From: Sphingobium sp. TKS | Lineage (GTDB): Bacteria; Pseudomonadota; Alphaproteobacteria; Sphingomonadales; Sphingomonadaceae | DNA length: 64,000 nucleotides | Assembly: GCF_001563265.1 (NCBI RefSeq) | Contig: NZ_CP005084.1 | Coordinates: forward strand, 628,001-692,000 | Direction: 5' to 3' | Part shown: positions 43,370-52,174 of the stretch, one piece after another | Position numbering within the stretch: position 1 is the first letter of the stretch | Layout of the letters: each line of letters opens with the position of its first letter | Translations under genes and position numbers: made by a program | Notes under the pieces: model-generated | What the model saw: only the letters and a program-made list of their open reading frames with translations | Told to the model about the DNA's origin: nothing | The model's database searches: none

Positions 43370-45040
43370 GTGGTCACACAAGGCGAAGATTGCGCCCCAT
43401 TCCGTATCTCTGCAACCACCCTGGGCGATCTGCTTCTCAAAGGATGGGACAAGGCGCCCGACAAGGAAGCATTGGTTTTTCCGGGGGAACGCAAGACATA
43501 TGACGATGTCGTACAAAGCGTCCTAAGACGCGCGCGCGGGCTGAAGGCGCTCGGCATCCAGCGCGGCGACCATGTCGGCATCCTGCTGCCGTCGAGCATC
43601 GAATTTGTCGAAACGCTGTTCGCCAATGCGATGTGCGGCGCCGTCTCCGTGCTGATGAACGCGCGCTACAAGGCGCCCGAAATGGCCTATGTCGCGGAAA
43701 ATGCCGATCTGGCCGCGATCATCACCAATGACATGGTCAGCGAGCATATCGATTTCGGCCACCGGCTGGTGGAGGCCTTCCCCGACCTGCCCGATGCCAC
43801 CGACCCTGCCGCCCTGACGCTCGCCGGCGCGCCTCTGCTCAGGCGGATCGTCATGCTGGGCGGGCGTTCGGTCCCCGGCTTCATCGATCAGGCAACCTTC
43901 GACGCGGCGGTGCAACAGGTGGACGAGGCCGATATCCACGCCTCCCGCCTGACCGTCAGAGTCCGCGATACCGCGATGATCCTTTATACGTCGGGCACCT
44001 CGGCCAATCCCAAGGGGTGCCTGCTCAGCCACGAGGCCGTCACCCGGGAGGCATCGAATCTCGCCCGCTATCGCTGGTCCTTCCAGCCCGACGAGCGCGC
44101 CTGGTCGCCGCTGCCGCTGTTCCATATCGCCGCGATGCTGTGCATGCTCGGCGCGATCGACGTGGGGGGCACGTTCATCGGCCAGCCGCATTTCGATGCC
44201 GGAGAGAGTCTCAGGCAGATCGAGGAAGAAGGCGTGACGATGATGTTCCTGCCCTTCGTCACCTTCCATCAGGCCATGATCACCCATCCCGATTGGACCA
44301 GGACCGACATGTCGTCGGTGCGCCTGCAAAACAGCTGCTTCGCCTTCATGCCGGATCGCGTGGGTCAGGCCTATCGGGAGAAGGCGCCCAACATGCTTCA
44401 GGTCGGGACCATGGGCATGACCGAGGCGGCCGGCATCGTCACCACCGGCGGCTATACGATGGACCCGGAAATGGGCTTCAGGAAGCTCGGCTTCCCCCTG
44501 GCCGGTATAGAGATGAAGATCGTCGATCCCGAGACCGGCGAGGAAAAGGGCGTGGACGAGCGCGGCGAAATTCTCATTCGCGGCTACAATCTGTTCGACG
44601 GCTATTACAAGGATCCTGAAAAGACGGCGCAGGCGCTGGACGCCGACGGCTGGTATCACAGCGCCGACATCGGCTCGATCGACGAACATGGCCATGTCAT
44701 GTTCCACGGCCGGTTCAAGGATATGTTGAAAGTGGGCGGGGAAAATGTTGCCGCGGCCGAAGTCGAGGCGGTGCTGGCGACCCATCCGGCGGTCCGTCTG
44801 GCGCAGGTGGTCGGGCTGCCGGACGAGCGGCTGGCGGAAATCCCCGCCGCCTATGTCGAACGCGAAGGCGATGTCGAAGTCGAGGCGGAGGAACTCATCA
44901 CCTATACCCGCCAGCGCCTCGCTTCCTTCAAGGTCCCGCGCCATATACGTTTCATCGACGAATGGCCGATGTCGGCATCGAAGATCCAAAAGTTCAAACT
45001 GCGCGGTGCGTTGATGGACGAACTGGGCCTGAAGGACTGA
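43370..45040 (+). CDS. AMP-forming acyl-CoA synthetase/ligase
   Basis: 556 residues. A3 motif ILYTSGTSANPKGCLLSH, GTMGMTEAAGIVTTGG, then GWYHSADIGSIDEHGHVMFHGRFKDMLKVGGENV and C-terminal SASKIQKFKLR with the adenylating lysine. Activates a carboxylic acid to its CoA thioester, probably a large hydrophobic one, in the cytoplasm. The start is GTG at 43370 with TAGGAG about 10 bp upstream. Followed by the SDR at 45084 after 43 bp, so these formed one operon before the insertion sequence broke the SDR. Confidence 0.9.
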   Translation: MVTQGEDCAPFRISATTLGDLLLKGWDKAPDKEALVFPGERKTYDDVVQSVLRRARGLKALGIQRGDHVGILLPSSIEFVETLFANAMCGAVSVLMNARYKAPEMAYVAENADLAAIITNDMVSEHIDFGHRLVEAFPDLPDATDPAALTLAGAPLLRRIVMLGGRSVPGFIDQATFDAAVQQVDEADIHASRLTVRVRDTAMILYTSGTSANPKGCLLSHEAVTREASNLARYRWSFQPDERAWSPLPLFHIAAMLCMLGAIDVGGTFIGQPHFDAGESLRQIEEEGVTMMFLPFVTFHQAMITHPDWTRTDMSSVRLQNSCFAFMPDRVGQAYREKAPNMLQVGTMGMTEAAGIVTTGGYTMDPEMGFRKLGFPLAGIEMKIVDPETGEEKGVDERGEILIRGYNLFDGYYKDPEKTAQALDADGWYHSADIGSIDEHGHVMFHGRFKDMLKVGGENVAAAEVEAVLATHPAVRLAQVVGLPDERLAEIPAAYVEREGDVEVEAEELITYTRQRLASFKVPRHIRFIDEWPMSASKIQKFKLRGALMDELGLKD

Positions 45041-45635
45041 AACACTGCGCATCGACGCCATGGATCTATGTAGGGAGAGTGACATGCGGGTGATCATTAC
45101 GGGTGCTGCAAGCGGCATCGGCAGGGCCTGCGCCGAACTGCTGGCGGCCGGGTCCGTGATACCGGGCGAACATCAGATGCTGCTCGCGGATCGCGATGCG
45201 GCCAATCTGCAGGTCGTGGCCGATGCGGTCGGCCCCGCCGCTGCGACCTGCGTGGTCGATCTCGCCGAACCGGATTGCGGCGACAGGATCGTGGCTGCCG
45301 CGCTCACCCATATGGACGGGATCGACGCCGTCATCAGCAATGCTGGCGTCATCATGGGCGGCGCACTGGCCGAACTGCCGATCAGCGATTTCGACCGCAT
45401 CTTCGCCATCAACACCCGCTCGTCCTGGCTGCTGGGAAAGGCTGCCCATCCGCATCTCAAAGAAAGCAGGGGCGCCTTCGTCGCGACTGCATCCATGTCG
45501 GCCACCCAGCCCACGCCCGCGCTCGGCTTCTATTCCTCCAGCAAAGCCGCGCTGCTGATGATGATCCGTCAGCTCAGCATCGAATGGGGTCCGGACGGCA
45601 TCCGGTGCAATACGGTGTCGCCCGGCCCCACTTAC

Positions 45636-47092
45636 CAGGCCGTTGACGAAGTCGGCGGTGGCTGATTCAGTGCGGCAGTGGGATTGTCTGGCGGGTTAGC
45701 GGCGATGGCGATGGGGCGTGATAGCGAGGTCCAGTCCGATTTGATCGTGACGTGGGCGGAGATACCGCGTTCACCGGGGCATGTTTTCTACGACAAGCTC
45801 CAGAAGCTGCTGGCCGAGGCGGGCTTCGATGGCTTTGTCGAGAAGACGTGCAAGCCCTATTATGCGCCGCGGATGGGAGCCCCGTCGCTGCCGCCGGGCC
45901 GCTATTTCCGCATGCTGCTGATCGGCTATTTCGAGGGCATCGACAGCGAACGCGGGATTGTCTGGCGCTGTTCGGATTCGCTGTCGCTGCGGGAGTTCCT
46001 GCGACTGTCGAGCCGCGACAAGGTCCCTGATCATAGCTGGTTGTCGAAGACGCGGAGCCGCCTGCCGCACGAGGTACATGACCAGATCTTCGGCTGGGTA
46101 CTGGCCCTCGTCGCCGGGCACGATCTGGTGAAAGGCGAGCGGATCGGCGTCGATGGCTCGACCATGGAGGCGAACGCCGCGCTGCGTACCATCGTGCGGC
46201 GTGACAATGGCGAGACCTACCGCGAGATGCTGGTGCGCATGGCGCAAGAGAGCGGCATCGACACGCCGACGATCGACGACCTTGTCCGGCTCGATCGCAA
46301 ACGCAAGGGCAAGAAGCTGTCGAATGCGGACTGGGCGAGCAAGACCGATCCCGACGCGAAGGTCGCGCGGATGAAGAACGGCTCGACGCGTCTGGCCTAC
46401 AAGCCCGAACACGCGGTCGATCTCGACACGGGTGTTATCGTGGCAGCGCCGATCCACCCGGCCGACAAGGGCGACACGACAACGCTCGACGCCACGCTGG
46501 AGACGGCAGCACGCAACCTCGCCGACATTGGCCTGGCGCCGACGTCCGGGGATCCCTGCGATCTTGTGACCGATAAAGGCTATCATTCGCGCGAGCTCCT
46601 CAAGGGTCTCGACGGCGACATCTGGAAGACGCGCATCGCCGAGCCGGCACCGCCGAATGGATATCTGCGCTGGCACGGCGACGAGGCTGCCCAGAAGGCC
46701 GTCTACGCCAATCGGTCTCGCCTGAAATCCGCCGTCGGACGCAAGGCGATGCGCAAGCGTGGTGAGATGGTCGAGCGTAGCTTTGCCCACGTCCTGGATC
46801 GCGGCGGCATGCGCCGCGCGTGGCTGCGCGGGCGCGAGAATGTTCACAAGCGTTATTTGATCCACGTCGCCGGGTTCAATCTTGGCATTCTCATGCGCGC
46901 CCTGTTCGGTTGCGGCACTCCGAGGGGCGCCAGGGGCGCATCCAAGGCATTCTTGTTCGTAGTTCAGACCGATGTTGCGCTCGTCATCGCCCTCGTCGCC
47001 GAGTTCGACGGAGAAAGGGCCATGCTCCTCATCGTTTTTACCCCTGAAGGCGCTGACAGACCCGGCTGAAAACCGACTTCGTCACCGCGCTG
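45636..47092. mobile_element. Insertion sequence, IS1182/IS5-like, 1457 bp with TTAC target duplication
   Basis: Terminal inverted repeats: CAGGCCGTTGACGAAGTCGG at the left (45636-45655) and CAGCGCGGTGACGAAGTCGG at the right as reverse complement; 17 of 20 positions match. Flanks carry the direct repeat TTAC at 45632-45635 and 47093-47096. One transposase spans almost all of it. The 4-bp duplication is typical of several DDE families, so the IS1182-like label is from the transposase sequence. Confidence 0.85.
45705..47069 (+). CDS. DDE transposase, IS1182/IS5-like
   Basis: 454 residues. The N-terminal part PSLPPGRYFRMLLIGYFEGIDSERGIVWRCSDSLSLREFL matches the transposase N-terminal domain of IS5/IS1182-type elements. 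The acidic residues fall in GVDGSTMEANAALR, LVTDKGYHSREL and KRGEMVERSFAHV. ATG at 45705 is chosen; an upstream in-frame start exists within the inverted-repeat region. Cuts and pastes the element, and appears intact, so it may still be active. Confidence 0.85.
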   Translation: MAMGRDSEVQSDLIVTWAEIPRSPGHVFYDKLQKLLAEAGFDGFVEKTCKPYYAPRMGAPSLPPGRYFRMLLIGYFEGIDSERGIVWRCSDSLSLREFLRLSSRDKVPDHSWLSKTRSRLPHEVHDQIFGWVLALVAGHDLVKGERIGVDGSTMEANAALRTIVRRDNGETYREMLVRMAQESGIDTPTIDDLVRLDRKRKGKKLSNADWASKTDPDAKVARMKNGSTRLAYKPEHAVDLDTGVIVAAPIHPADKGDTTTLDATLETAARNLADIGLAPTSGDPCDLVTDKGYHSRELLKGLDGDIWKTRIAEPAPPNGYLRWHGDEAAQKAVYANRSRLKSAVGRKAMRKRGEMVERSFAHVLDRGGMRRAWLRGRENVHKRYLIHVAGFNLGILMRALFGCGTPRGARGASKAFLFVVQTDVALVIALVAEFDGERAMLLIVFTPEGADRPG

Positions 47093-47334
47093 TTACACGC
47101 CGATGACCGCTGCGGGATATAAGGACCAGTCGCGGCGCGACCAGCGGGAAGCCAATATCCCCCTGCGCAAATTAGGCGTGGCCGAGGATGTCGCTCAGGC
47201 GATCCTGTTTCTGATCGGCCCTCATGCTGGCCATATCAGCGGCGTCGACCTGCTGGTCGATGGCGGCATGAGCAATATGCTGATGCCTGCCAGCGGCGGT
47301 GGGACCGGTCAGAACAGGCAGAGCTGAAATGGGA

Positions 47335-48045
47335 TCAAAGGGCCTGATCCGCGACGACAGCCAGTTCGGCATGGGTTCCGCTCTGGCCATTTTGCGGGTC
47401 GATAAGCATCCGCGCGGTAGCCATCAGATGGTCCGTCAGCAGCGCCACGGCGCGGTCGGCGTCCCGCGCAAGCGCCGCGTCGACGATCTGCGCATGTTCG
47501 TGAACCAGGTCCCGGTCACGATGGGCCAGAGGCACGGTGAGATAGCGGTAACGTTCCGACTGGGCATAGAGCCAGTCGCGCATTTTGAGCAGCCATGGAC
47601 TGTCGCACGCAGCGACCAGGGCGTGGTGAAAGGCCGCATGCGCGTCGGCATAATCTTCGTTCAGACGGGCCGCCTCCTGCGGGTCGCGCGTCGGGGTCTT
47701 GCTCAGCCTATGGGCCGCGCTGACGATGGAAGTTTCCCAGTCCAGGCCACCTTTCTCGATGGCGCGCCTGAGGCATTGTCCCTCAATGTCGCTGCGGACC
47801 CTGACCAGATCGGTCAGATCGCTGATCGATATCGGCGTCACCCGGAATCCCCGGGCATCGTCCTGCGTCACAAAGCCTTCGGACGTCAGCCGGGACAGGG
47901 CTTCACGAACAGCCCCAAGGCTGAAGCCCTGGGTTTCGGTGATATCCTTGATGTTGATCTTCGCGCCGGGCACCAGCCGGCAGGTCAGAAGATCGTCGCG
48001 CAACTGCCGGTAGGCGCGTTCGGTCAGGCTCAGCTTCTTCGTCAT
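47335..48045 (-). CDS. GntR-family (FCD) regulator
   Basis: 236 residues. Winged helix-turn-helix at 5-70 (LTERAYRQLRDDLLTCRLVPGAKINIKDI, SLGAVREALSRLTSEGFV), then the FCD effector domain with a run of histidines (DAHAAFHHALVAACDSPWLLKM, HEHAQIVDAALARDADRAV) usual for metal or acid ligands. Divergent from the FAH gene at 48175 across 129 bp containing a perfect palindrome, so it likely represses the ring-cleavage operon. ATG at 48045 is used; a 28-residue extension from 48129 is judged non-coding. Confidence 0.85.
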   Translation of the reverse strand: MTKKLSLTERAYRQLRDDLLTCRLVPGAKINIKDITETQGFSLGAVREALSRLTSEGFVTQDDARGFRVTPISISDLTDLVRVRSDIEGQCLRRAIEKGGLDWETSIVSAAHRLSKTPTRDPQEAARLNEDYADAHAAFHHALVAACDSPWLLKMRDWLYAQSERYRYLTVPLAHRDRDLVHEHAQIVDAALARDADRAVALLTDHLMATARMLIDPQNGQSGTHAELAVVADQAL

Positions 48046-48104
48046 CGAATGAACTATATCAGCTTCGCTACCTGTGGCAATTCGATTGAATGTATTTTGT
48101 AACT

Positions 48105-48118
48105 TGAAATATATTTCA
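48105..48118. promoter_or_regulatory. Perfect 14-bp palindrome TGAAATATATTTCA, candidate GntR operator
   Basis: Seven bases read identically on both strands, located 57-70 bp upstream of the FAH ATG at 48175 and 60-73 bp upstream of the GntR ATG at 48045. GntR-family sites are often AT-rich palindromes between divergent genes. Confidence 0.5.
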
Positions 48119-48174
48119 CCATGACCCATGCCATCGGCTCAGCGGTTTGAAAAAGATTCTCAGGAGGTTTGAAT

Positions 48175-49026
48175 ATGCGGTTGGCCAAGGTGACAAGGAA
48201 TGGCGCGGTGGGTCTGGCAGTGGACACGGGCGCGGGCGTCAAGGCGCTGTTCGGTGACGCTGCGCTCTATGATCTGGACGCGCTGATCGCCAGCGGCGGC
48301 AGTGCCCTGACGGACGCTGGCGCCAAAGTCAGCGGCGAGGGCGAAGATGTGAAGGTGGAAGACCTCATCTTCCTACCGCCGCTGGTCAAGGCGCCGAAAA
48401 TTCTCTGCCTGGGTCTCAATTACAAGGATCACGCGGCCGAAGGCGGCTTTGACGTGCCGGAATTTCCGACCGTGTTTGGCCGATTCAATTCGAGCCTCAT
48501 CGGACATGGCGCGCCGATCATCAAGCCGGCCTGCTCCGATCAGCTCGATTATGAAGCGGAAATGGTCGCGGTCGTCGGCAAGGGCGGGAAGAATATCAGC
48601 AAGGACGACGCGCTGTCGCATATCGTCGCCTATTCGGTGTTCAACGACGGTTCTGTCCGCGACTATCAGCTCAAGACGCCGCAGTGGACGGTCGGCAAGA
48701 ATTTCGACGATACCGGCGCCTTCGGCCCCTGGCTGGTCACGGCCGATGAACTGCCGGCGGGCGGCGCCGGTCTCAAGATCGAAACCCGCCTGAACGGTCA
48801 GGTGGTGCAGAGCGCGAACACCTCCGACATGGTGTTCGACGTGGTCGACACGGTCGCCCTGCTCTCCACCTGCTTCACGCTGGAGGCGGGCGACGTTCTG
48901 GTGATGGGAACGCCGTCGGGCATCGGTCTTGCCCGCAATCCTCCGCTGTTCATGAAGGATGGCGATGTGTGCGAAGTGGAAATCGAGAAGATCGGCCTGC
49001 TTGTGAACCCCATCAAAGCAGCCTGA
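48175..49026 (+). CDS. FAH-family hydrolase/isomerase
   Basis: 283 residues. Motifs KILCLGLNYKDHAAE, LDYEAEMVAVVGKGGKNIS with the metal acidic residues, VFNDGSVRDYQ, and GDVLVMGTPSGIGLAR. The family includes fumarylpyruvate and acylpyruvate hydrolases and hydroxymuconate decarboxylases acting after aromatic ring cleavage. AGGAGG lies 7 bp ahead of the ATG at 48175. First gene of the GntR-controlled operon. Confidence 0.85.
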   Translation: MRLAKVTRNGAVGLAVDTGAGVKALFGDAALYDLDALIASGGSALTDAGAKVSGEGEDVKVEDLIFLPPLVKAPKILCLGLNYKDHAAEGGFDVPEFPTVFGRFNSSLIGHGAPIIKPACSDQLDYEAEMVAVVGKGGKNISKDDALSHIVAYSVFNDGSVRDYQLKTPQWTVGKNFDDTGAFGPWLVTADELPAGGAGLKIETRLNGQVVQSANTSDMVFDVVDTVALLSTCFTLEAGDVLVMGTPSGIGLARNPPLFMKDGDVCEVEIEKIGLLVNPIKAA

Positions 49027-49080
49027 ACGAAAGGCCGGGTGCCGTCCCATGTCGGCGCCCGGCCAGCCAAGGAGGGAAGG

Positions 49081-50037
49081 ATGAACCAGAAAAGCCCGTC
49101 GGGACGCCGCGCCAATGTTTTGGGCGTCCATTCCATCGATCATTTCGCGGTCGAAGTGCCCGATCTGGAGGCAGCGCGGACATTCTACACGCTCTTCGGG
49201 CTTGAAGTCCGGGACAGAAATGGCACGCTGGAATTATATGCAGCCGGCAATCCGCATCGTTGGGGCGTGCTGAGCCAGAGCGGCGACACCAAGCGCCTGC
49301 GCTATCTGAGCTTCGGCATCTATCCCGATGAGATGGAAGCGTTCGCCGCCCATCTCGACAGTTGCGGCGTCACCCGCATCGACGCGCCCAAAGGCGCCGA
49401 AACCGGCGGCATCTGGTTCGCGGGCTTTGATGGCCTGCCCACCAATGTCCGCGCCGCCGACAAGGCGACGCCATCGGAAAAAAGCCATTTCACCTTCACC
49501 AGCGCGGCGCCCGGCCAATCCGGCGCCATTCCCAACAGCAAGGCGCCGAAGGTCCACCCCCGCCGCCTTTCGCATTTCGCGATCTTCACGACCGACGTGA
49601 ATGCCGCGATCGATTTCTATGAAAAAACGCTGGGCCTGCGCCTGTCGGACAAGAGCGAACCGGCCGTCGCCTTCCTGCATGGCGTCCATGGCAGCGACCA
49701 TCACCTGCTTGCCCTCGTCCTTTCCGATCGGCGGGGCATGCATCACAATAGCTGGGACGTCGGGTCTGTGATGGAAGTGGGGTTGGGCGGCGCGACCATG
49801 GCGCGGGCGGGCTATGGTCCCAATTGGGGCGTCGGCCAGCATGTGCTGGGCGCCAATTATTTCTATTATGTGCGCGATCCGTGGGGCAGTTTCAGCGAAT
49901 ATTCGGCCGATATCGATTTCATCCCGCATGATGTCGACTGGCCGGCCGCCAATCATGCGCCGGAGGATAGCATGTTCCTGTGGGGGCCGGACCCATTCCC
50001 CGAATTCATCCAGAACACAGAACCGGCGGAGGCCTGA
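49081..50037 (+). CDS. Type I extradiol ring-cleavage dioxygenase (two-domain VOC)
   Basis: 318 residues, two VOC domains. Iron ligands fit H165 in RRLSHFAIFTTD, H221 or H222 in RGMHHNSWDVGS and E273 in GSFSEYSAD. H254 and Y263 in GVGQHVLGANYFYYVRDP match the catalytic residues of BphC-type enzymes, and H208 in SDHHLLAL may be the third. It opens catechol-type rings next to a hydroxyl. ATG at 49081 has a strong site GGAGGGAAGG. The substrate could be a steroid-like catechol, but this is not shown. Confidence 0.85.
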   Translation: MNQKSPSGRRANVLGVHSIDHFAVEVPDLEAARTFYTLFGLEVRDRNGTLELYAAGNPHRWGVLSQSGDTKRLRYLSFGIYPDEMEAFAAHLDSCGVTRIDAPKGAETGGIWFAGFDGLPTNVRAADKATPSEKSHFTFTSAAPGQSGAIPNSKAPKVHPRRLSHFAIFTTDVNAAIDFYEKTLGLRLSDKSEPAVAFLHGVHGSDHHLLALVLSDRRGMHHNSWDVGSVMEVGLGGATMARAGYGPNWGVGQHVLGANYFYYVRDPWGSFSEYSADIDFIPHDVDWPAANHAPEDSMFLWGPDPFPEFIQNTEPAEA

Positions 50038-50042
50038 TCGTC

Positions 50043-50783
50043 ATGACCACATTCCTACTTCTCCATGGCGGCGGCATGGGCGGCTGGACATGGAAATATG
50101 TCCGCGAACTGCTGGAGGCCAGGGGACACAAGGTCTACACCCCGACATTCACCGGCTTTGGCGAGCGCGAACATCTGATCGGCCGCGATGTCGGCAATGC
50201 GACCCATGTGCGCGACATCGTCAATGTCTTCAAATATAAGGATCTGCGCGACGTTGTGCTGGTGGCGCACAGCTATGCCGGAACCGTCGCGCCCGGCGTC
50301 ATTGCCGAGGTGGGCGACCGCATCGCCAGGATCATCTATCTCGACGCCATCGTGCCCCGGTCGGGGGAACGGATCGCGTCCCTCATGGGCTATGTTCCCG
50401 AAGATCAGCTCGCCGCGCTGGATGCGATGCTCGAAGCGGGCGAAGGCCCGATCGGTTCGGGCGTGCATGACATGCAGCGCGCGGCCGCCAAGGACCATCC
50501 GCATCTCATGGACCCGGCGCGGGAGAAATGGCTGCTCGACAATCTGTCGGACCAGCCGATGAAGGCAACCGCCTGTGTCATCCCCGTGGGTGCCGAGACG
50601 ATCACCCAGCCCGTCGACTATATCGCGGCGGCCGTCACGGTGATGACCGCCATGCACGACCGGGCGCGCGAACTGGGCTGGACCATCCATGACCATCCAG
50701 GCGATCACGCCCTGCTGGTGGGCGATCCGGAGGGTACGACCGACCTCATTCTGAAGATTGCCGCCGCGGGAGCAAAAGCATGA
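50043..50783 (+). CDS. Alpha/beta hydrolase
   Basis: 246 residues. Oxyanion region HGGGMGGWTWKYV, nucleophile S in VLVAHSYAGTVA, and acid/His in the C-terminal HDHPGDHALLVGDPEGT. A carboxylesterase or C-C hydrolase fold. Starts 5 bp after the dioxygenase stop and its stop overlaps the SDR ATG. By context it may cleave the ring-fission product or a lactone, but the family is broad. Confidence 0.75.
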   Translation: MTTFLLLHGGGMGGWTWKYVRELLEARGHKVYTPTFTGFGEREHLIGRDVGNATHVRDIVNVFKYKDLRDVVLVAHSYAGTVAPGVIAEVGDRIARIIYLDAIVPRSGERIASLMGYVPEDQLAALDAMLEAGEGPIGSGVHDMQRAAAKDHPHLMDPAREKWLLDNLSDQPMKATACVIPVGAETITQPVDYIAAAVTVMTAMHDRARELGWTIHDHPGDHALLVGDPEGTTDLILKIAAAGAKA

Positions 50784-51556
50784 ATGCGGCCGAACTGTTC
50801 TCGGTAAAGGACCGCGTCGCCATCGTCACGGGCGGGTCGACCGGCATCGGCCGCCATATCGCAACCGGCTTTGCCGCTGCGGGCGCCAAGGTCTATATCT
50901 GCGCCCGGACGGAGGCCAAGGTGATGGCGGCCGCGGCGGAGATTGCGGCCACGACGGGCGGCCACTGCACCGGCCTCGTCGCCGACCTGTCGACGCTCGT
51001 CGGGATAGAGGCTCTGGTCGCGGCGGTGTCCGCGCGGGAGCAGGCCGTACACGCCCTCGTGAACAATGCAGGGACCATGGCGGACGCGCCCATCGACGAA
51101 TATGGCGAGGGCGAATGGGACCCGGTCATCGACCTGAACCTGAAGGCACCCTTCTTCACCCTCCAGAAATTCCTGCCCCTGCTCCGCGCGGGCGGCACGG
51201 CGGACCGCCCCGCATCGATCATCAACATCGGGTCGGTCGGCGCGCTCAAGGTGGGGCCCAAGGAAAATTACGCCTATCAGGCCTCGAAAAGTGCCATCCA
51301 CTGGATGGCCAAGAGCCTCGCCAAGCGGCTTGGCCGCGACAATATCACCGCCAATGTGATCGCGCCCGGATTCTTCGAATCCGAGATGACGGTCATCACC
51401 TCCGACGAGATGCGCAGGATGGTGGAATCGATGGTCCCCCGCGGCCGCGTCGGCACGCCGGAGGATCTGGCGGGGGCAGCCATCTATCTCGCCTCGCGCG
51501 CGGGCGCCTATGTCACCGGATCGGTCATTCCGGTCGAGGGAGGATTGTCGATCTGA
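50780..51556 (+). CDS. Short-chain dehydrogenase/reductase (SDR)
   Basis: 258 residues. TGGSTGIGRHIATGFAAAG, NNAGTMADAP, NIGSVGALKVGPKENY and YQASK with the catalytic Tyr-Lys, ending with GSVIPVEGGLS. Classical NAD(P) alcohol/ketone oxidoreductase. Overlaps the hydrolase by ATGA and is 1 bp before the FMN reductase. Operon member; substrate unknown. Confidence 0.85.
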   Translation: MNAAELFSVKDRVAIVTGGSTGIGRHIATGFAAAGAKVYICARTEAKVMAAAAEIAATTGGHCTGLVADLSTLVGIEALVAAVSAREQAVHALVNNAGTMADAPIDEYGEGEWDPVIDLNLKAPFFTLQKFLPLLRAGGTADRPASIINIGSVGALKVGPKENYAYQASKSAIHWMAKSLAKRLGRDNITANVIAPGFFESEMTVITSDEMRRMVESMVPRGRVGTPEDLAGAAIYLASRAGAYVTGSVIPVEGGLSI

Positions 51557-51557
51557 T

Positions 51558-52112
51558 ATGACCCAGCTTCATGTCGTCGCCATTGGCGGCACCATGCGCG
51601 CCTATTCCTCCACCGAGCGGGCGCTTCGCAAGGCGCTTGCCATCGCAGAGGAACGCGGCGCGCGCACGACGCTGCTGGCCGGGGAGGATATCGACTTCCC
51701 GTCTTACGCGCCTGAAAATCCGGACCGTTCGGATGCGGCGCGACGCTATGTCGACGTCCTGCGGTCGGCGGATGCCGTCATCATCGGCTCACCGGGTTAT
51801 CATGGCGCGATCTCCGGCTTCGTGAAGAATGCGCTCGATTATGTCGAGGATATGAGCCGCGACGAGCGCTGCTATTTCGACGGCCTTCCCGTAGGCTGCG
51901 TGGCAACGGCGGCCGGCTGGCAGGCAGCGGTCGCCACGCTCCAGCAACTGCGGGTGATCACCCACGCGCTTAGGGGCTGGCCGACGCCGCTGGGCATCGC
52001 CATCAATACCATCGGCGGTGAAGGCGACCCGATCGAAAACGCGCCTATCCCCGATCAGTTGGGGATGATGGTGGGCCAGCTGTTCAGTTTCTGCCGACGG
52101 CCCGCCCTATAG
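51558..52112 (+). CDS. NADPH-dependent FMN reductase
   Basis: 184 residues. Flavodoxin-like fold with IGGTMRAYSSTERALRKAL, SADAVIIGSPGYHGAISGFVKNALDYVEDM and GLPVGCVATAAGWQA. It makes reduced FMN or flavin for partner oxygenases such as LLM enzymes or Old Yellow Enzyme. ATG at 51558 follows the SDR stop by 1 bp. The stop overlaps the next palindrome, so this is the end of the GntR operon. Confidence 0.8.
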   Translation: MTQLHVVAIGGTMRAYSSTERALRKALAIAEERGARTTLLAGEDIDFPSYAPENPDRSDAARRYVDVLRSADAVIIGSPGYHGAISGFVKNALDYVEDMSRDERCYFDGLPVGCVATAAGWQAAVATLQQLRVITHALRGWPTPLGIAINTIGGEGDPIENAPIPDQLGMMVGQLFSFCRRPAL

Positions 52113-52121
52113 TTGGATAGG
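52106..52121. promoter_or_regulatory. Regulon palindrome upstream of the second acyl-CoA dehydrogenase operon
   Basis: CCTATA-GTTG-GATAGG, 54-69 bp upstream of the ATG at 52175 and overlapping the FMN reductase stop. The right arm is exact, the left differs at its last base. Confidence 0.5.
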
Positions 52122-52174
52122 TTCGCAACGCGTCCGACAGGCGCTTAGTCGTAGGGCCACTAACGGGAACGACG

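Larger units (their letters stand above)
45084..47327 (+). pseudogene. SDR gene interrupted by an insertion sequence
   Basis: The N-terminal part (45084-45635) has TGAASGIGRACAELLAAG, SNAGVIMGGAL, TASMSATQP and YSSSK, ending in SPGPTY. The frame continues from 47097 as TPMTAAGYKDQSRR to GVDLLVDGGMSNML, stop at 47327. Removing the 1457-bp insertion and one TTAC copy joins these as GPTYTPMTAAGY, giving an intact SDR of about 260 residues. As it stands, no full-length product is made; a truncated product ends just inside the element. AGGGAGAG supports the ATG at 45084. Confidence 0.9.

Noticed and set aside
43523..45118. 531-codon minus-strand frame opposite the acyl-CoA ligase
   Set aside because: Antisense to an intact AMP-ligase with all core motifs.
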